Shown: positions 1-11,334, numbered from the stretch's first letter. The stretch is DNA of 64,000 bases from Magnolia sinica (GCF_029962835.1 NC_080583.1:67441158-67505157), one strand, 5' to 3'. Translations and numbers: made by a program. The notes: a model not told the origin generated them from the letters alone.

Positions 1-1340
1 GTGGTCAGTGATGAGTTCGAACCTAACCCCATAGAGATAGTGCCTCCACACCTTCAGTGCGAAGACAACTACTGTCAGTTCCAAATCATGTGCGGAGTAC
101 TTCAGCTCATGGACCTTGAGCTGGCGAGACGCATAAGCCACTGGTCTCCCATGCTGCATCAGGACAACACTCAAGCCAATACGCGAAGCATCAGTAAATA
201 CAACAAATCCATCACTCCCAGATGAAAGAGTGAGGACAGGAGCGGACATCAGATGGTCTTTCAGCTCCACCAATGCCTACTCACATGCGTCAGTCTAAAC
301 AAAATATGCGCCCTTTCGAGTCAACCTGGTCAACGGGATTGCAATACGGGAGAAGCCCTCAATGAAACGCCGATAGTATCCCGCTAAACCAAGGAAACTG
401 TGGATCTCGGACGCAGTCGTGGGCTGGTCCCACTGACGCACTGCATCAACCTTCGAGGGGTCTACTACGACACCCTCCCTCGTCACTACGTGACCGAGGA
501 ACCTCACCTCCTCCTGCCAGAACTCGCACTTATCCAGCTTCGCATACAACCGGTGGGCACGGAGGGTCTGCAATGCGATCTCCATATGCTACATATGATC
601 CTCACGGGTCCTCGAATATATCAGAATGTCGTCAATGAAGACCACAACAAACTGATCGAGATATGGACGGAAGACCTCGTTCATCAACTGCATGAAGACC
701 GCAGGTGCATTGGTCAGTCCGAAGGACATGACCTGAAACTCAAAATGACCATAACGCGTCCTGAAAGCCGTCTTCGGGATGTCCTCTTCTCGGACACGAA
801 TCTGATGATAACCAGAACGCAGGTCAATCTTTGAAAAGAGCTGTGCACCCTGCAACTAATCAAATAAATCATTTATCCTCGGGAGCGGGTACTTGTTCTT
901 GATTGTGACTCGATTGAGCTCGCGGTAATCCACTCAGAGCCTCAACGAACCATCCTTCTTCCTGACGAAGAGTACCGGTGCTCCCCAAGGTGAACTACTC
1001 GGATGAATGAATCCCAACTCTCATAACTCGTCCAACTGTCGCTGCAGCTCTCGCAACTCCATCGGTACTAGATGGTACGGGGCCTTCGAGATAGGCACGG
1101 TACTAGGCACAAGATCTATCTGGAACTTAATATGACGGCGAGGTGGTAATCCTGAAATCTCCTGGAACACGTCAGGGAAATCACAGACCACCGGTAACTG
1201 ATCGATACACAAGGCAACGGGCTCCTCAACTGCGGACGACATCAAACAAGACAATGGCTCTCCTTGGGGCTCGACGACGAACTGAAACCGCGGCAAGCCG
1301 GGTATGCAGAACGTGACTGTCCTCGCGGAACAGTTCAAGA
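1..1340 (-). pseudogene. Element A pol remnant: reverse transcriptase and RNase H
   Basis: Minus-strand frames carry classical Ty3/gypsy reverse transcriptase blocks: [13 protein letters not shown] followed by a palm segment (855-589) with the catalytic motif [11 protein letters not shown], and then the thumb block with FLGHVV and FLGLAGYYRRFI (585-295). The first 290 bases correspond to the RNase H segment present in element B at about 30985-31260. The FIDD aspartates are intact, but the frame is broken near 855, 590 and 290, so no complete polyprotein can be made. The product would copy element RNA into DNA in cytoplasmic particles. 1021-1338 is the protease-RT linker with the start of RT. 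Confidence 0.88.
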
Positions 1341-1359
1341 GGGCGTGGTACTTGGCAAG

Positions 1360-1660
1360 TCAATCCATGCCTAAGATAACGTCGAAATCAGACAACGGCA
1401 GCACAAATAAGTCAGCGGACAAAAAGATATCACCGACTAGAATCGGATAAGATGAACAGAAATGGCCCAATACTGTAGTCTTCCCCAAGGGCGTCGATAC
1501 GATCAACCCCTCGCGAGCAGACTTTATCGGCAATCCAGTCGAATGACAAAAGTCCTCGGACATGAATGAATTCGATGCACCGAAATCAAACAGTATACGT
1601 GCGATACATGCGGAGATGGAAAGAATACCCTCAATGACTCCTCCAGATGACTGCGAATCA
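1360..1660 (-). pseudogene. Element A aspartic protease remnant
   Basis: The frame ending at 1360 reads SEDFCHSTGLP and closes with DFDVILGMD, a hallmark of plant Ty3/gypsy proteases (the conserved ILGMDWL block). Just upstream on the minus strand the active-site triplet, normally Asp-Ser/Thr-Gly, reads Asp-Phe-Gly (near 1583-1591). The homologous site in element B is Asp-Ser-Gly. The enzyme would cleave the Gag-Pol polyprotein, but the altered triad and flanking stops argue it is dead. Confidence 0.8.
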
Positions 1661-1664
1661 TGTT

Positions 1665-2905
1665 TAGCGGCGTAGAACCTAGCCTGAGCTAGCTGGGGAG
1701 GTGTCTGTCCCCTCTGAGGTCCCTAGTGCTGCTGCTACCTCTGCGGCGGCCTGTACTACTATCCTTGCTGCTGCTGGGGTCTCGGCGGCTGAGGTGGCTG
1801 CAGTCGCTGCTGATAGGGTCGCTGCTACTGTGGGGGCTGCTGCGGTGCTGTCGGCTGCTGCTGTAAAGGCTACTGTGGTGCTCTCGACGGCTGTAGATGA
1901 GGGCGAGGGCACTCAGACAGGCGGTTCCCTATCCCACCACATCCAAAACAAATTCCTACAAATGGCTGCTGGAGTGGCGCTGGAGGTGCTGCTTGTGCTC
2001 TAGCAGGTGGGTGGCTCCTATACCTCTGTGGTCGTCGATGCTGCTGGGAGTTACTGGAGGGGGCCTGCTTCTTCCGATTCTGTCCTTTCATCTGATCTCG
2101 ATTGCTCTGCGAGTCGGACCACTCAGTCTTGTAAATCTGAGCCCTCCGCACTATTGCCTAGAAAGTCGGGAGCTCGTGCCCAATCACACGGCCTCGAAGA
2201 TCGTAACTTAAGCTGTTCTTAAAACGACCGGCCTTCCGCCCCTCATCATCAACCATATATGGCGCGAACCTCGATAGCGCCACAAAACGAGCCACGTACT
2301 GCGCCACGATCATGTCCCCCTGCACCAGAGTCTCAAACTCCAGTGCTCTCTGACGTCGAATGTGGTCAGGGAAGTACTGCTCCTCGAATCGGTCGATAAA
2401 TTTCTCCCATGTCCAGACATAATCAAGTCCTGCAACACAGGTAACAGAGGTCCACCAGTGCTTGGCCTCTCCCTGGAGAAGAAATACAGCCAACCAGACT
2501 CGCTGCTCGGTCGTATATGACATGGTATCAAAGATCTTCTCCACATCAGAGCGCCATCTCTCCGCTAAAGTCGGATCTGGCTCGCCTTGGAAACGCGGAG
2601 GATCAAGCTGTCAGAACTCTCGTAGAAGGGCACTCGCGCGCTCCTACTCGACCTGGGCTGGAGAAACAACTGGGCGCCTGCCCTGCCCTGCCCCTGAAGA
2701 GCAGCAGTCACAGCCTACAACATCTGCTGTAACTGCAAGGCACTCACAGGCACGGTCGGATCCGCACCAGCATCAAGTGGAGGAACGCCATCCTCAGGCA
2801 GGGGAGCAGGGATCTCTTGCGATGGAACGGGAGGCGCAGGTAGTAAAGCTGGAGCCTCAGGTGGTGGAGCGGGGTGCGCTCGGGTCACTCTCCTGGGTGG
2901 CATGT
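1665..2905 (-). pseudogene. Element A gag remnant with degenerate zinc knuckle
   Basis: The minus-strand start at 2903 gives a Pro/Ala-rich N terminus (MPPRRVTRAHPAPPPEAP). Next come the gag core in 2544-2158 (EAKHWWTSV, FEEQYFPDHIRRQRALEF) and a nucleocapsid piece in 2151-1870. The zinc knuckle reads CFGCGGIGNRLSEC, where the usual histidine is Asn. A CAG-rich (plus strand CTG-rich) Gln/Pro/Ala linker covers about 1690-1900. Stops near 2715 and 2155 break the frame. Gag would form the cytoplasmic particle that packages element RNA. Family is clear from the hydrophobic HWW block and the alignment with element B. Confidence 0.85.
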
Positions 2906-3047
2906 CCTATAGGAAAGAACAATAACTCCAATCAACCTTGAGAATCGCACGTTTAGGGAACTCAATCGAAAGATTTCACACTCGGAACCTAATCGTCCTA
3001 AACTCATAGCAAACATGTGATGCCGTTCTCGGTTATTCCCAAGTTAT

Positions 3048-3059
3048 GCTCTGATACCA
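3048..3059 (-). promoter_or_regulatory. Element A primer-binding site (initiator Met tRNA)
   Basis: The minus strand reads TGGTATCAGAGC, the exact 12-base complement of the plant initiator-Met tRNA 3' end. It lies 5 bases inside the LTR edge at 3065. This fixes the element's orientation and marks the LTR boundary. Confidence 0.93.
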
Positions 3060-4899
3060 ACTTCTGTCACACCCCGAACTCGAAAACCGGGCTCACAAAA
3101 TTTCTGATCGCCGAATCCAGCGCCGACAGCCTCCGTAGAACCCCATTCTCGGCTTCCGGCACCCATTTACCAGGTTCTGATCCTAGAATCCTACAAGGAG
3201 GATTTCTAATATCAATTTGATTCATAATGAGCATAACTATAAGCATAACCCACGAACAATAACCACAAGAACACCATCACAAAATCTACTATGATCAAAA
3301 ACTTTTGAGTACAATGTGTCTGAAGGGAAATACAAGATAATGCAAATAACAAAAACTCCAAAAGCTCGTCTGTACGCTCTTGCTACTCCTATACTACAGC
3401 TGCATCTTGACGTCACCTGCACGCATCAATCGTGCATAAGCTTATAGAAAGCTTAGAGGGTGGTGTAAGTGTGTGCGCAATATAAGCGTACTCAGAATGC
3501 AAGGTCAGAGTAATGCGGAATCATAGTGATGAGTACATGAATGCAACCAGCCGTACCAAGGCTATGCGGTGCAGGATATGAATGCCATCGGACATAACAC
3601 GGCCATGTGATGCGAGATGCAACTCAAGTATGCCAATCCTCATCATATATCAGTACAATTCTCATTCTGGATAATCACCGAGGTTTAGTACACTCCAAGT
3701 GGCACTACCGCTCTCCTAGCCGCACAGTCCAAGTGAGCGTAAGAAACCTCACTATCAGTCTGGCCAATAGTCTGTCAATACCTATCCGACATGTCGATAG
3801 CGGACCCATTCACGAGCTGGTCAAACTCAGCCTAGTATTGCCCCCTACCCTCGGGCGAGTAAGGCGACACCCCTTTCCAACCGACCACGACACAGTGGGA
3901 GACGCGGCCTCCTAGTATTCGGCCCTCATGTGCTCATATATCCACTCGATCTCGACGTTGGAGTCATCCTCTGGTACTATCGGGTTTAGAGATTTTCACC
4001 CAGGGACATATATGGCGCCCCGATGCTTAGTAACAATATTTTCGGTATCCAATTTAGCCACCCACGATGTGTCTATGGAGGCTATGGCCCTGATGTCGTT
4101 CAATAATCACAACCATACAAATGCAAGTGCATAAATCACACTACCAGTCATGCAACAATCCTGCGCGTACCACGCGCTCATGTAAGATAACGCCGCCTAT
4201 GAGGGAGCCCATAAACAATCTACCCAAAGGCATATGCTATGATCAGTCACTCCTCACATCCGGCATATATATGATGCGTATGATCATGAATCATGGATAT
4301 ATACTAAACATGTCATAGGGTGATGAGCTTGTGCATAGCGGATATGGGCCTAAACGGCCTACTCACTACAATTATGGGCCTATCAGTGGGCCTTAGGGAG
4401 AGTGATAATGCGGACATTTAACCAACATCATCCTTACAATGTGGGCTTCTAACCATCATTGTTCCCAAGGCACTACCCGTTATAAACATCATGATATACA
4501 CCACGGAGGAATCACGCATTGCAATGGACCTAATTGCGCCCCATTGGGCCTTAAATGCATCAATTGGGCCGTATCATGTAGGCCTTATATTCATCAAGTG
4601 GACTGTATCAATGGGCCGCACCAACGGGCCTTACGTACATTGCAATGGGCCATAACCCATGGGCCTTGCATACATCACAATGGGCCTTATAATATGGGCC
4701 TCATATATATATTATGGTGGGCCTCAACAATGGGCCTTAAATTATCTCCAAAATTGTTGGACGGTTTGGATGAAACACACACATCATGATGGATCCCATA
4801 GGGATGGAAAGGATGGTCGGCATAGATGAAGTACATACCTTATGATGGGGCCCACACTAATGGAACGTGTGGATTACAATACATGCCTTAGTGGGGCCC

Positions 4900-5170
4900 A
4901 CCATAATGTTTATTTTCCATCCAGCCCATAAATAAGATCACTCAAACCTGGGGGCTCACGGTAATGTTTATATGACATCCAAACTGTTCATAAGGTCACT
5001 CAAACCTAGGGCCCACTGTACTGTTTATATGACATCCAAACTGTCCATAAGGTCACTTAGACCAGGGGGCCCACGGTGATGTTTATTTTCCAGCCAACCT
5101 GTTAATAGGGTCACGTGGACCTGGGGCCCACCGAAATGATTATGTGCCATCCAATGGTTAATAAGGTCAC
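4900..5170. repeat. 58-base minisatellite within LTR of element A (about 5 units)
   Basis: About five imperfect units of the form GGGCCCAC, then GTTTAT, then CATCCAA, then GTTCATAAGGTCAC follow head to tail. The unit matches the central part of the dispersed foldback repeat. Element B's LTRs carry four units (26955-27182) and one unit (38362-38412). Confidence 0.8.
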
Positions 5171-6086
5171 ACTGACCCGCATGAAGAGGAAAAACAAATA
5201 TCATCTTGATTCAAAACTTTTGACCCCTAAAAAGGGGTTTCACTGGTAGGCGTCCAATCCAACTGTTCCCTGTGATGTGGGCCACCTGGGCATCACATGT
5301 AACTGATTTTTGGGTGGCCCACAGCTGGGAGGAGGGCCCACCAAATGCAAGGTGTTGATGGCCGACACACATCATGGTGGGGCCCACGATTGGGACCGTG
5401 GGTCCCTGCCATACCGTCCGTCCACTAGGCGCAGGCAGCGCTTGCGTGCGCTCTGACAGCAGCAGCGTCAGCTGCTGCACCTTTTTTTCTACGTTTTTGA
5501 TAGGTGGGGCCCGCCTCGGACAAATCTGACCCGACCATTGAATTCCATAGCTCGGGACAGACCCATCGAGCCCGATATGCAGCGTGTTTTGGCGAATAAA
5601 GGCATCAAGGTGGGTTTTAACGGTTAACCCCACTATTCCCTATGGTATGGCCCGCTTGATTATCGGATTAACTCCATTTTCTGGCTCAATGCCTAAAATA
5701 GGCTGGGCAATGAGATGGACGGTGTGGATTGTATACATACATCAAGGTGGGGCCCGCATGAGTGGCCCACCAGAAAGTATAATATAAATATTATATTATT
5801 ATTTTTATTTGCTTGTGAGTACTCACCCATGTCAGTACACGCACTCCATGTTAGCTACCCCAACCTCACGTCCAGCATCCAGAGACACTGGATGGCTGTT
5901 AGCATCGTGGTGGGTCCCACATGTACGTGGCCCACCTGTTTGGACCACCTGATATTTATGTTTTCTTTCCATCCGAGCCCGCTAATGGGCTGGATGACGT
6001 AGATCCAGCACATTCATCCGATGGGTCCCACATGAAATATATGATTCATGGTGGGCCAGACTCACCCCTTCATCATCATCACCATT

Positions 6087-6099
<13 letters not shown>

Positions 6100-6128
<29 letters not shown>
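6100..6128. repeat. AG dinucleotide microsatellite in LTR
   Basis: Perfect AG run of about 14 units. Shorter AG tracts occupy the same place in the other two LTR copies (near 28340 and 39590). Confidence 0.9.
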
Positions 6129-6132
<4 letters not shown>

Positions 6133-6970
6133 GTTAGAGGAACTCCGCCAGTATGGGCCCCTCCTGGATACAACACGTACAGCAAGTGGGTCCCACAACA
6201 AGTGGGCCCTTAAAATTTGAAATAAAAGATCGATCACCCACCTATCGGTCTTCTTCTTGGTCCCTTAGCCTCCTTAGCTCCTTGCTTTTACTTTTAATGG
6301 TGGTTGATGATGAATGGATGATTGAGATGGGAGATGAGATGGTGGGAAAAGTGGGCCACACTTGGAGTTGGGAGAGAGTATTGGACGTGTGGAATTTCTT
6401 ATGGGATTTGGATATTTGCTAGAGAATGAGAGAGGGAGATAGAAATAATGGGTGTAAGGATAGATGTAGTGGTGTTGTAAGGATGGGAGATGGATGGGTA
6501 TGGGTGAGTTTTAAAAATTTATAAAAGGAGTATGGTTATATTTGAAAATTGTAAAAAGGAGGAATGGTGAGGGGAGAGAGAGGTTTGACTTATGGGAAAA
6601 GGGAGAGAGGCCACTTGTACTTGTTTTTGGGTGAGGTGGCATGGAGGTAAGGTGGTGTACTTGTCTTGATTTGATGTGACATTCCATAGAGATTCCCTCG
6701 AAGTCCGCAATGCGCGGTGTTTTCCTCGAAATGAACATGGGCTGACATCTTCTATCTTGGGTATCGATTCGGTGCGCGAGTCATGGCATTGGAACCGCGG
6801 CGACGGCACGATCGCCAAAGTACATGTCTCGAGTTGAGCCGACTTCGACATGCAGGACTCGGCTTAGGATCGCGCGCAAACGTCGAAAACGGGTCGAGGA
6901 TTTGCCGGGATTCGACCGGAAGGACCGCGGAAGCATACGGAACGGTACGGACTAGGACATGGGTCTTACA

Positions 6971-7023
6971 CTTTATTTATATATATAAAAAAAAACCCTA
7001 CACCCCCATTTCGATCCCAGCCC

Positions 7024-7063
<40 letters not shown>

Positions 7064-7135
7064 CAATCTCGTGCTCAATCTCTCTCTTGAGATCAAGTAT
7101 CTTCATTGTTGAAACCCTAATTAAGATTTTACAAT
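6971..7135 (+). other. Promoter/5'-UTR-like stretch with TATA run and CT microsatellite
   Basis: Immediately outside the LTR is TTTATATATATAAA (about 6977-6990), then a C-rich stretch and a CT microsatellite at 7028-7059, then GAAACCCTAA. Plant 5' leaders often look like this, but no coding frame of note follows. It may be the severed promoter of a lost gene. Confidence 0.4.
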
Positions 7136-7366
7136 GGTGAATTCCTAATTAGGGATTTACAATGTTAAAACCCTAATTAGGGATTTACTATGTTGAAACC
7201 CTAATTAGGGAACATATCAACCGTTGGATGGTAGCTTATCATCCAATGGGTTGGGCATGACTATTTCCCATCAGATTTACTATGTTGAAACCCTAATTAG
7301 GGAACATATCAACTTGTTGGATGGTAGCTTATCATCCAATCGGTTGGGCATGACTATTTCCCATCT
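7110..7366. repeat. Telobox cluster with 92-base tandem duplication
   Basis: AAACCCTAA (telobox) occurs near 7110, 7167, 7195 and 7288, often as the palindrome CCCTAATTAGGG. Two near-identical units start at 7183 and 7275, each running from TTTACTATG to GACTATTTCCCATC with about 2 differences and a one-base indel. Teloboxes are bound by Telobox/TRB-type factors in plant promoters (established). A function here is inference. Confidence 0.75.
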
Positions 7367-8108
7367 CCAAAACTGATTCCCAACATACCACCAGGTGGTG
7401 TTCCTTCATAGCATGCTAACGTGAAATTTCAGAAGAAATGTTCAGTGTTGATTTGGGATGAGAGGATAATAAAAAAAATCAAAACACAGGTTGAGGGTAC
7501 TATAAATTTGAGTTCTTATGGTCATTTATGCTACCGCTAATGGAATGCTACCTTTTTATTGATGTGCCTACATTCCTGGTGCTGCACTCTATTTATTCTA
7601 TTAAATTTGTGTGGTGTTTGTGTGGTTGAAGTAAAGAAGATAGAGATTTGCCCCTTTCACAGGAAGCTGCATCTTGGTACATGCATTTCATCAATACAGT
7701 TTTGCTCCATCGAAAGCTAACATACACTCTAGATATACTTCCAGCTGTAAGAATAGTTGTCTACCTTATTGTTATTTATTTTATTCTTTAAATAATGAAA
7801 AACATTTTTAGTTGGGATTACAGATGTTGATGATATCTTAGAAGTTAACAAATTCAGAAAGGGAATATTGAAAAAAGAAAAAAGAAAATTTTAAAAAGAA
7901 AACAATTGACGTATAATCATAAATTGCCCATTTTAGTCAACAATTGTAGATTATTTTCTCTGATTGGCTGCAAGTTATAGAATTTAAAACTTGATTGCAG
8001 ATTTTGACCAAGAGCACTGAAAAACATAAATAGCCATCACACATTAGCTTGAAAAGAAGACACTGCAATGCCATATGAATGTCCCTAGGCCCTCAAGCGC
8101 CAGGGCTG
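7367..8108. other. AT-rich intergenic stretch, nothing recognised
   Basis: No long open frame, no repeat boundary and no protein similarity that I can recognise on either strand. Around 7650-7745 a short, exon-like GC-richer patch occurs but its translation is not familiar. Confidence 0.5.
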
Positions 8109-8753
8109 CACCCTCTATGGCTTCAATCCCATCAATGTAATCTTGATAATACATATATTAGTTTGATCCAAAACTTTTATGGCTCCTGAGAAGATTTCAT
8201 CAATGGGTATTACTGTCCCTGCTATTTTCTGTGTGGGTTCCACTGGAACTTTGGATCCACCTCATATTTTTCCTCATACCTTATAATGATATTTCCAGCT
8301 GGATGAACCATGTGTATACAACACATGCATCATTATGGGGCTATAGAACTTGGTGACCTCACTTCAGTATTGAATCTAGCTACTAAAGCTGTCAATAGCT
8401 AATCAACATCTGTTATCATAGTGGAAATAGGATTGCATGATGGGTAACCCACCATGAATGTACCAAGTAAACTCTCTTGGGTCCATCATAAATGGCTATG
8501 GCTTGTCTACGTTGTCCATCCATTTTTTTTTCAGCCATTTTTGGAGTTGAGCTCAAAATTGAACCATGTCCAAAGCTCAAGTGAACCCACCACAGGAGAG
8601 TGGGATAATGATGTCCACAGTTGAAACCTTCTTAAGTCATATATTGATGTTTATTTGCCATCCAACCAATTCATAAGGCCACAAAGACATGAACAAAGGT
8701 AAAACACAAATATAAGCTTGATCCAAAACACCCTCTATGGCTTCAATCCCATC
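8109..8753. repeat. Two foldback-repeat fragments bounded by a 25-base direct repeat
   Basis: About 8140-8365 holds the centre and right arm of the foldback family, and about 8455-8728 holds a left arm and centre. The pair is bracketed by identical copies of a 25-base sequence beginning CACCCTCTATGG at 8109-8133 and 8729-8753. The second copy is followed by CCAAGGTAAG, which resembles a splice donor. Confidence 0.6.
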
Positions 8754-9093
8754 CAAGGTAAGAATTTATTGCTGGTTATGAGACAACTTTATTATCTCCA
8801 AGCACATCCAAAATTGTGGCACAACTTTGTCTAAAACTGTAACTTTGAATTCTCCTTTGGATTGTGTTTATGTTTATTTTAGGATGTAATATATTTTGGA
8901 TGGGTTTCAAGTCTATGTATACAACCCTAGCCCTGAATTCTCATGTGTTGGTGATAGGTATTTGATTATTCTTATTTTAAGTTGTTTTGATGCCCTAATT
9001 TGTGTTTTCTGCATTTTGTATTTTGAAATTGTGTCGCCTAACCTTTTCCCTTTCACAAAATTCTCTTTTGGTTGTAATTTTTACTATCACTTG

Positions 9094-9423
9094 ATCCAGG
9101 CAAGTGATAGGTTTAATATCAATTCCCAGCTTGAGTATCTCCAAGCTAAATATGTTGGAACAGGACACGCCGACTTGAACAGATTGCAAGTCCCCAAACC
9201 TTTAGAAACCTAGGTCTCTTTCTTTTTTTCAGTCAAATCAAAAGGGCTATCATGTTGAGCTTTATCAATTCTTATTTCTTGATGTTTTTGGATGTCCAAT
9301 GAGTGGACAGTGAATATCCAATGCGAAAGCTACACATCTTATATTGTTCACTACCCCATCTTGGCCTACTTTGCTATTGCGGAAGATGATTCAATAGGGA
9401 GAGAATGCTACAATTTTATGCAG
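9094..9423 (+). pseudogene. Splicing factor 3B subunit 5 (SF3B5/SF3b10)-like gene fragment
   Basis: The frame from 9100 reads ASDRFNINSQLEYLQAKYV then GTGHADLNR. From 9301 it reads EWTVNIQ through YFAIAEDDSIGRECYNFMQ. These are consecutive blocks of the roughly 86-residue SF3B5 protein of the U2 snRNP SF3b complex, which acts in branch-site recognition in the nucleus. Defects: the expected start codon is ATC at 9094, and about 117 bases of unrelated DNA (9184-9300) replace the residue between the blocks without GT-AG borders. The last block ends exactly at CAG followed by GTATG (9424), a good intron donor, but the terminal exon is not visible. An intron-bearing copy that has decayed fits best. 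A diverged start site used through an upstream exon is less likely. Confidence 0.82.
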
Positions 9424-9705
9424 GTATGCTCTAGCAGATGAATTTTTTGGAATTGACATGTCATATCTATTACTACCCTTGTCAATTATGTTATCTAATT
9501 ATTATTGTTGTTGTTGTTAAGCTACACATACTTTTTTGTGTTGTTCGTTATGAAGTCTTCCTCGCCACATGATTTACCTTTACCTCCATGCACATTCCTC
9601 ACAGCATGGTGCTCAATTAGTTCTAGGCATGTGCATGCCTCCATATGACTATGCATGGTCAAGTTAGCATGGTTCTTTTACATCATATTGATTTTTCTTG
9701 GTCAA

Positions 9706-10385
9706 GTTAGCTTTGATATCTCTGTGAACAATTTTCAATCTTGATTCTTCATGGAGATATGCCAAACCTCTAGCGATCCCAATACATATCTTATGCCTTG
9801 TTGGCCAATCCAAACTCAGCTGACATTCTTCTGGGCCTATACATATCCAGAAAACAAAATCAGGCATACTTTTATGCACTTTATTCACACAGTATACACA
9901 TCATGACACCAATGATAAAAGGTGGTGAAGCAAATCATACCAAACAGAGCATGGGCAACACTGTTATTTTCCATATACTAATATATGAGCAATAGCTGAT
10001 TTCCTTCCATACAGCATCCATAGAGCTTTACAAGATGAGGGTGTTACAAAGCAGAATTCATGACTATCTCATTCACAAACTCACAGTTCTCTTGCTTTGA
10101 TTTAGAAGAAAGCTGCTTCATTGCAATTATGTTACCATCTGATAGTAGGCCCTGCATTAGGGTAATAAAGTTCTCTAAATGACCTTGATGGGGAAAAGGT
10201 GCCTACATTCAGTTTGAATGCAATGGATTAAGATAGCTGGCGTGTATATAGAATACCTTGTAAACAGGTCCAAAACCACCTTCACTAATCTTGTTTGAAG
10301 GATCGAAGTTGTTAGTGACAGCTTTAATTTATCTTAAGGTAAAGGAACCAGTTTGCGGATCTAGACCTCCAAGTTCTGTCCAAAA
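9706..10385 (-). pseudogene. LRR-VIII-2 type receptor-like kinase fragment, three exons, decayed
   Basis: Three exons with intact splice sites read on the minus strand. Exon 10381-10257: GSFTLR, stop, IKAVTNNFD and a glycine loop (KISEGGFGPVYK), donor GTATT. Exon 10151-9941: subdomain II with AMKQLSSKSKQ, then HPHLVKLYGCC, donor GTATG. Exon 9836 to about 9709: [18 protein letters not shown] then IVHRDIKA. This is the conserved kinase of the LRR-VIII-2 family (At1g07650/RKF1-like by recollection). Three in-frame stops (before IKAV, before HPHL and before YMEN) and loss of everything after HRDIKA make it a pseudogene. Neither the extracellular LRR exons nor the kinase C-lobe is found nearby. 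Confidence 0.85.
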
Positions 10386-11100
10386 AGGAAACTTAGATAA
10401 GAGAAAGCAGTTTAAAAAGTAGATATTTTCTTTTTCTAGCATTATATTCTTGATCAGTCACCCAATAGCCCACATGCCTATGTACAAGACTATACAGGTA
10501 AACATCAATGACAAGCAAGATATACGATTTAGAACATCGAAGAGTTGTTGCAGATCAATCAGACTAGTCTTTAAACTAGACCATATGAAGTAATCAGCCA
10601 AGGACTGAAATTCAATTATCATTTCAATCCTTCCAAATTGTAAATGTGGTTATACCACTAGGTTCTGAAGAATGTCCCTACTCATGAATGGAACATGGAT
10701 GACACTCTGCCATTTTTTTATTTTTCGAAGAGTAACTAGAAATTTTATTAAAGAAGTGTTGAGATGGTGCAAATATTACAACCTATGGAAAAAAAATTTA
10801 CAATCTTCCACAAATTTGATACATGAAATCCATTTGAGTGCAAAAAGATGGGCTTTCAAAAAATGACTTGATATCCATATAAGTTATAAAAATAATAATA
10901 ATAATAAATAAAATAAATAAATAAAGTGCCTTTTGTGAATTATGATTATTGGGAGTTATACAATTTCTCTTTATCAAGATTAGATATTCATACATGTCTA
11001 AATAAAGGATTAAGGTCTTCCAATCTGGGATGTTTTAAGGGCACTCAACACCCATATTAAGGCAAATCAAATCAACGGTCCTCGCTGGCCAAACCATGGG
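10386..11100. other. AT-rich intergenic stretch, nothing recognised
   Basis: Contains an AAT/AAAT-rich microsatellite patch near 10890-10925. No gene or transposon boundary seen. Confidence 0.5.
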
Positions 11101-11106
11101 CCCACA

Positions 11107-11118
11107 TGGTATCAGAGC
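11107..11118 (+). promoter_or_regulatory. Initiator-Met tRNA primer-binding-site-like motif
   Basis: TGGTATCAGAGC on the plus strand, as in many plant LTR elements. No LTR pair or coding domain could be attached to it, so it may be a relic of an eroded copia-type element whose leader is 11119-11290. Confidence 0.4.
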
Positions 11119-11292
11119 CTTGTTTACGGTTCTATTATTTAGTTTAAATTTCTTTAGAACAACAACCTGTTTGGTTGAAGAGGTAACACCTCTAGCCGTA
11201 CTCTCTGAGCAATAGCTCCATTGGAGTCTGCTTTAACGTCGACCCAAGGGTCCTAGCGTGGAACTACCAGATTTGCCCGTTGAGTCTAAAAG

Positions 11293-11295
<3 letters not shown>

Positions 11296-11334
<39 letters not shown>
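11296..11334. repeat. TC dinucleotide microsatellite
   Basis: Perfect run of about 19 TC units. It faces the complementary AG run at 11527-11569. Confidence 0.93.

Larger units (their letters stand above)
1..3064 (-). mobile_element. Element A internal region, Tekay/Del-like Ty3/gypsy retrotransposon (decayed, 3' part outside window)
   Basis: Read on the minus strand, the order is primer site (3048-3059), gag (about 2905 to 1680), protease (about 1660-1360), reverse transcriptase (about 1150-400) and RNase H running off the window start. This is the gag-PR-RT-RH order of Ty3/gypsy elements. The sequence aligns by eye with element B (29145-36324), so both belong to one family. Many stops and frameshifts break every domain, so it is not autonomous. 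The Tekay/Del assignment comes from element B, which carries a chromodomain-like integrase tail and very long LTRs. The integrase and the other LTR lie beyond base 1. Confidence 0.9.
3065..6970 (-). repeat. LTR of element A (5' LTR in element orientation, about 3.9 kb)
   Basis: On the minus strand the repeat starts TGTAAGACCC at 6970 and ends GGGGTGTGACA at 3065, next to the primer site. The same termini bound the two LTRs of element B. Inside are GGGCCCAC-type foldback-derived sequence (about 4745-5770), a 58-base minisatellite (about 4900-5170), an AG microsatellite (6100-6128) and a GA-rich promoter-proximal stretch (about 6300-6650). Several open frames exist but none is conserved in frame between the three LTR copies, so I treat them as chance. 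LTR length near 4 kb fits the Del/Tekay group of chromoviruses. Confidence 0.9.

Noticed and set aside
1701-2211. Ala/Ser-rich plus-strand frames opposite element A gag (also 34983-35279)
   Set aside because: They arise from the CAG/CTG-rich Gln/Pro linker of gag read on the wrong strand.
5921-6220. REREREREREREK-type frame in the LTR
   Set aside because: Translation of the AG microsatellite.
9664-9888. Active kinase gene at 9664-10385
   Set aside because: Three in-frame stops and absence of the C-lobe exclude a functional kinase.
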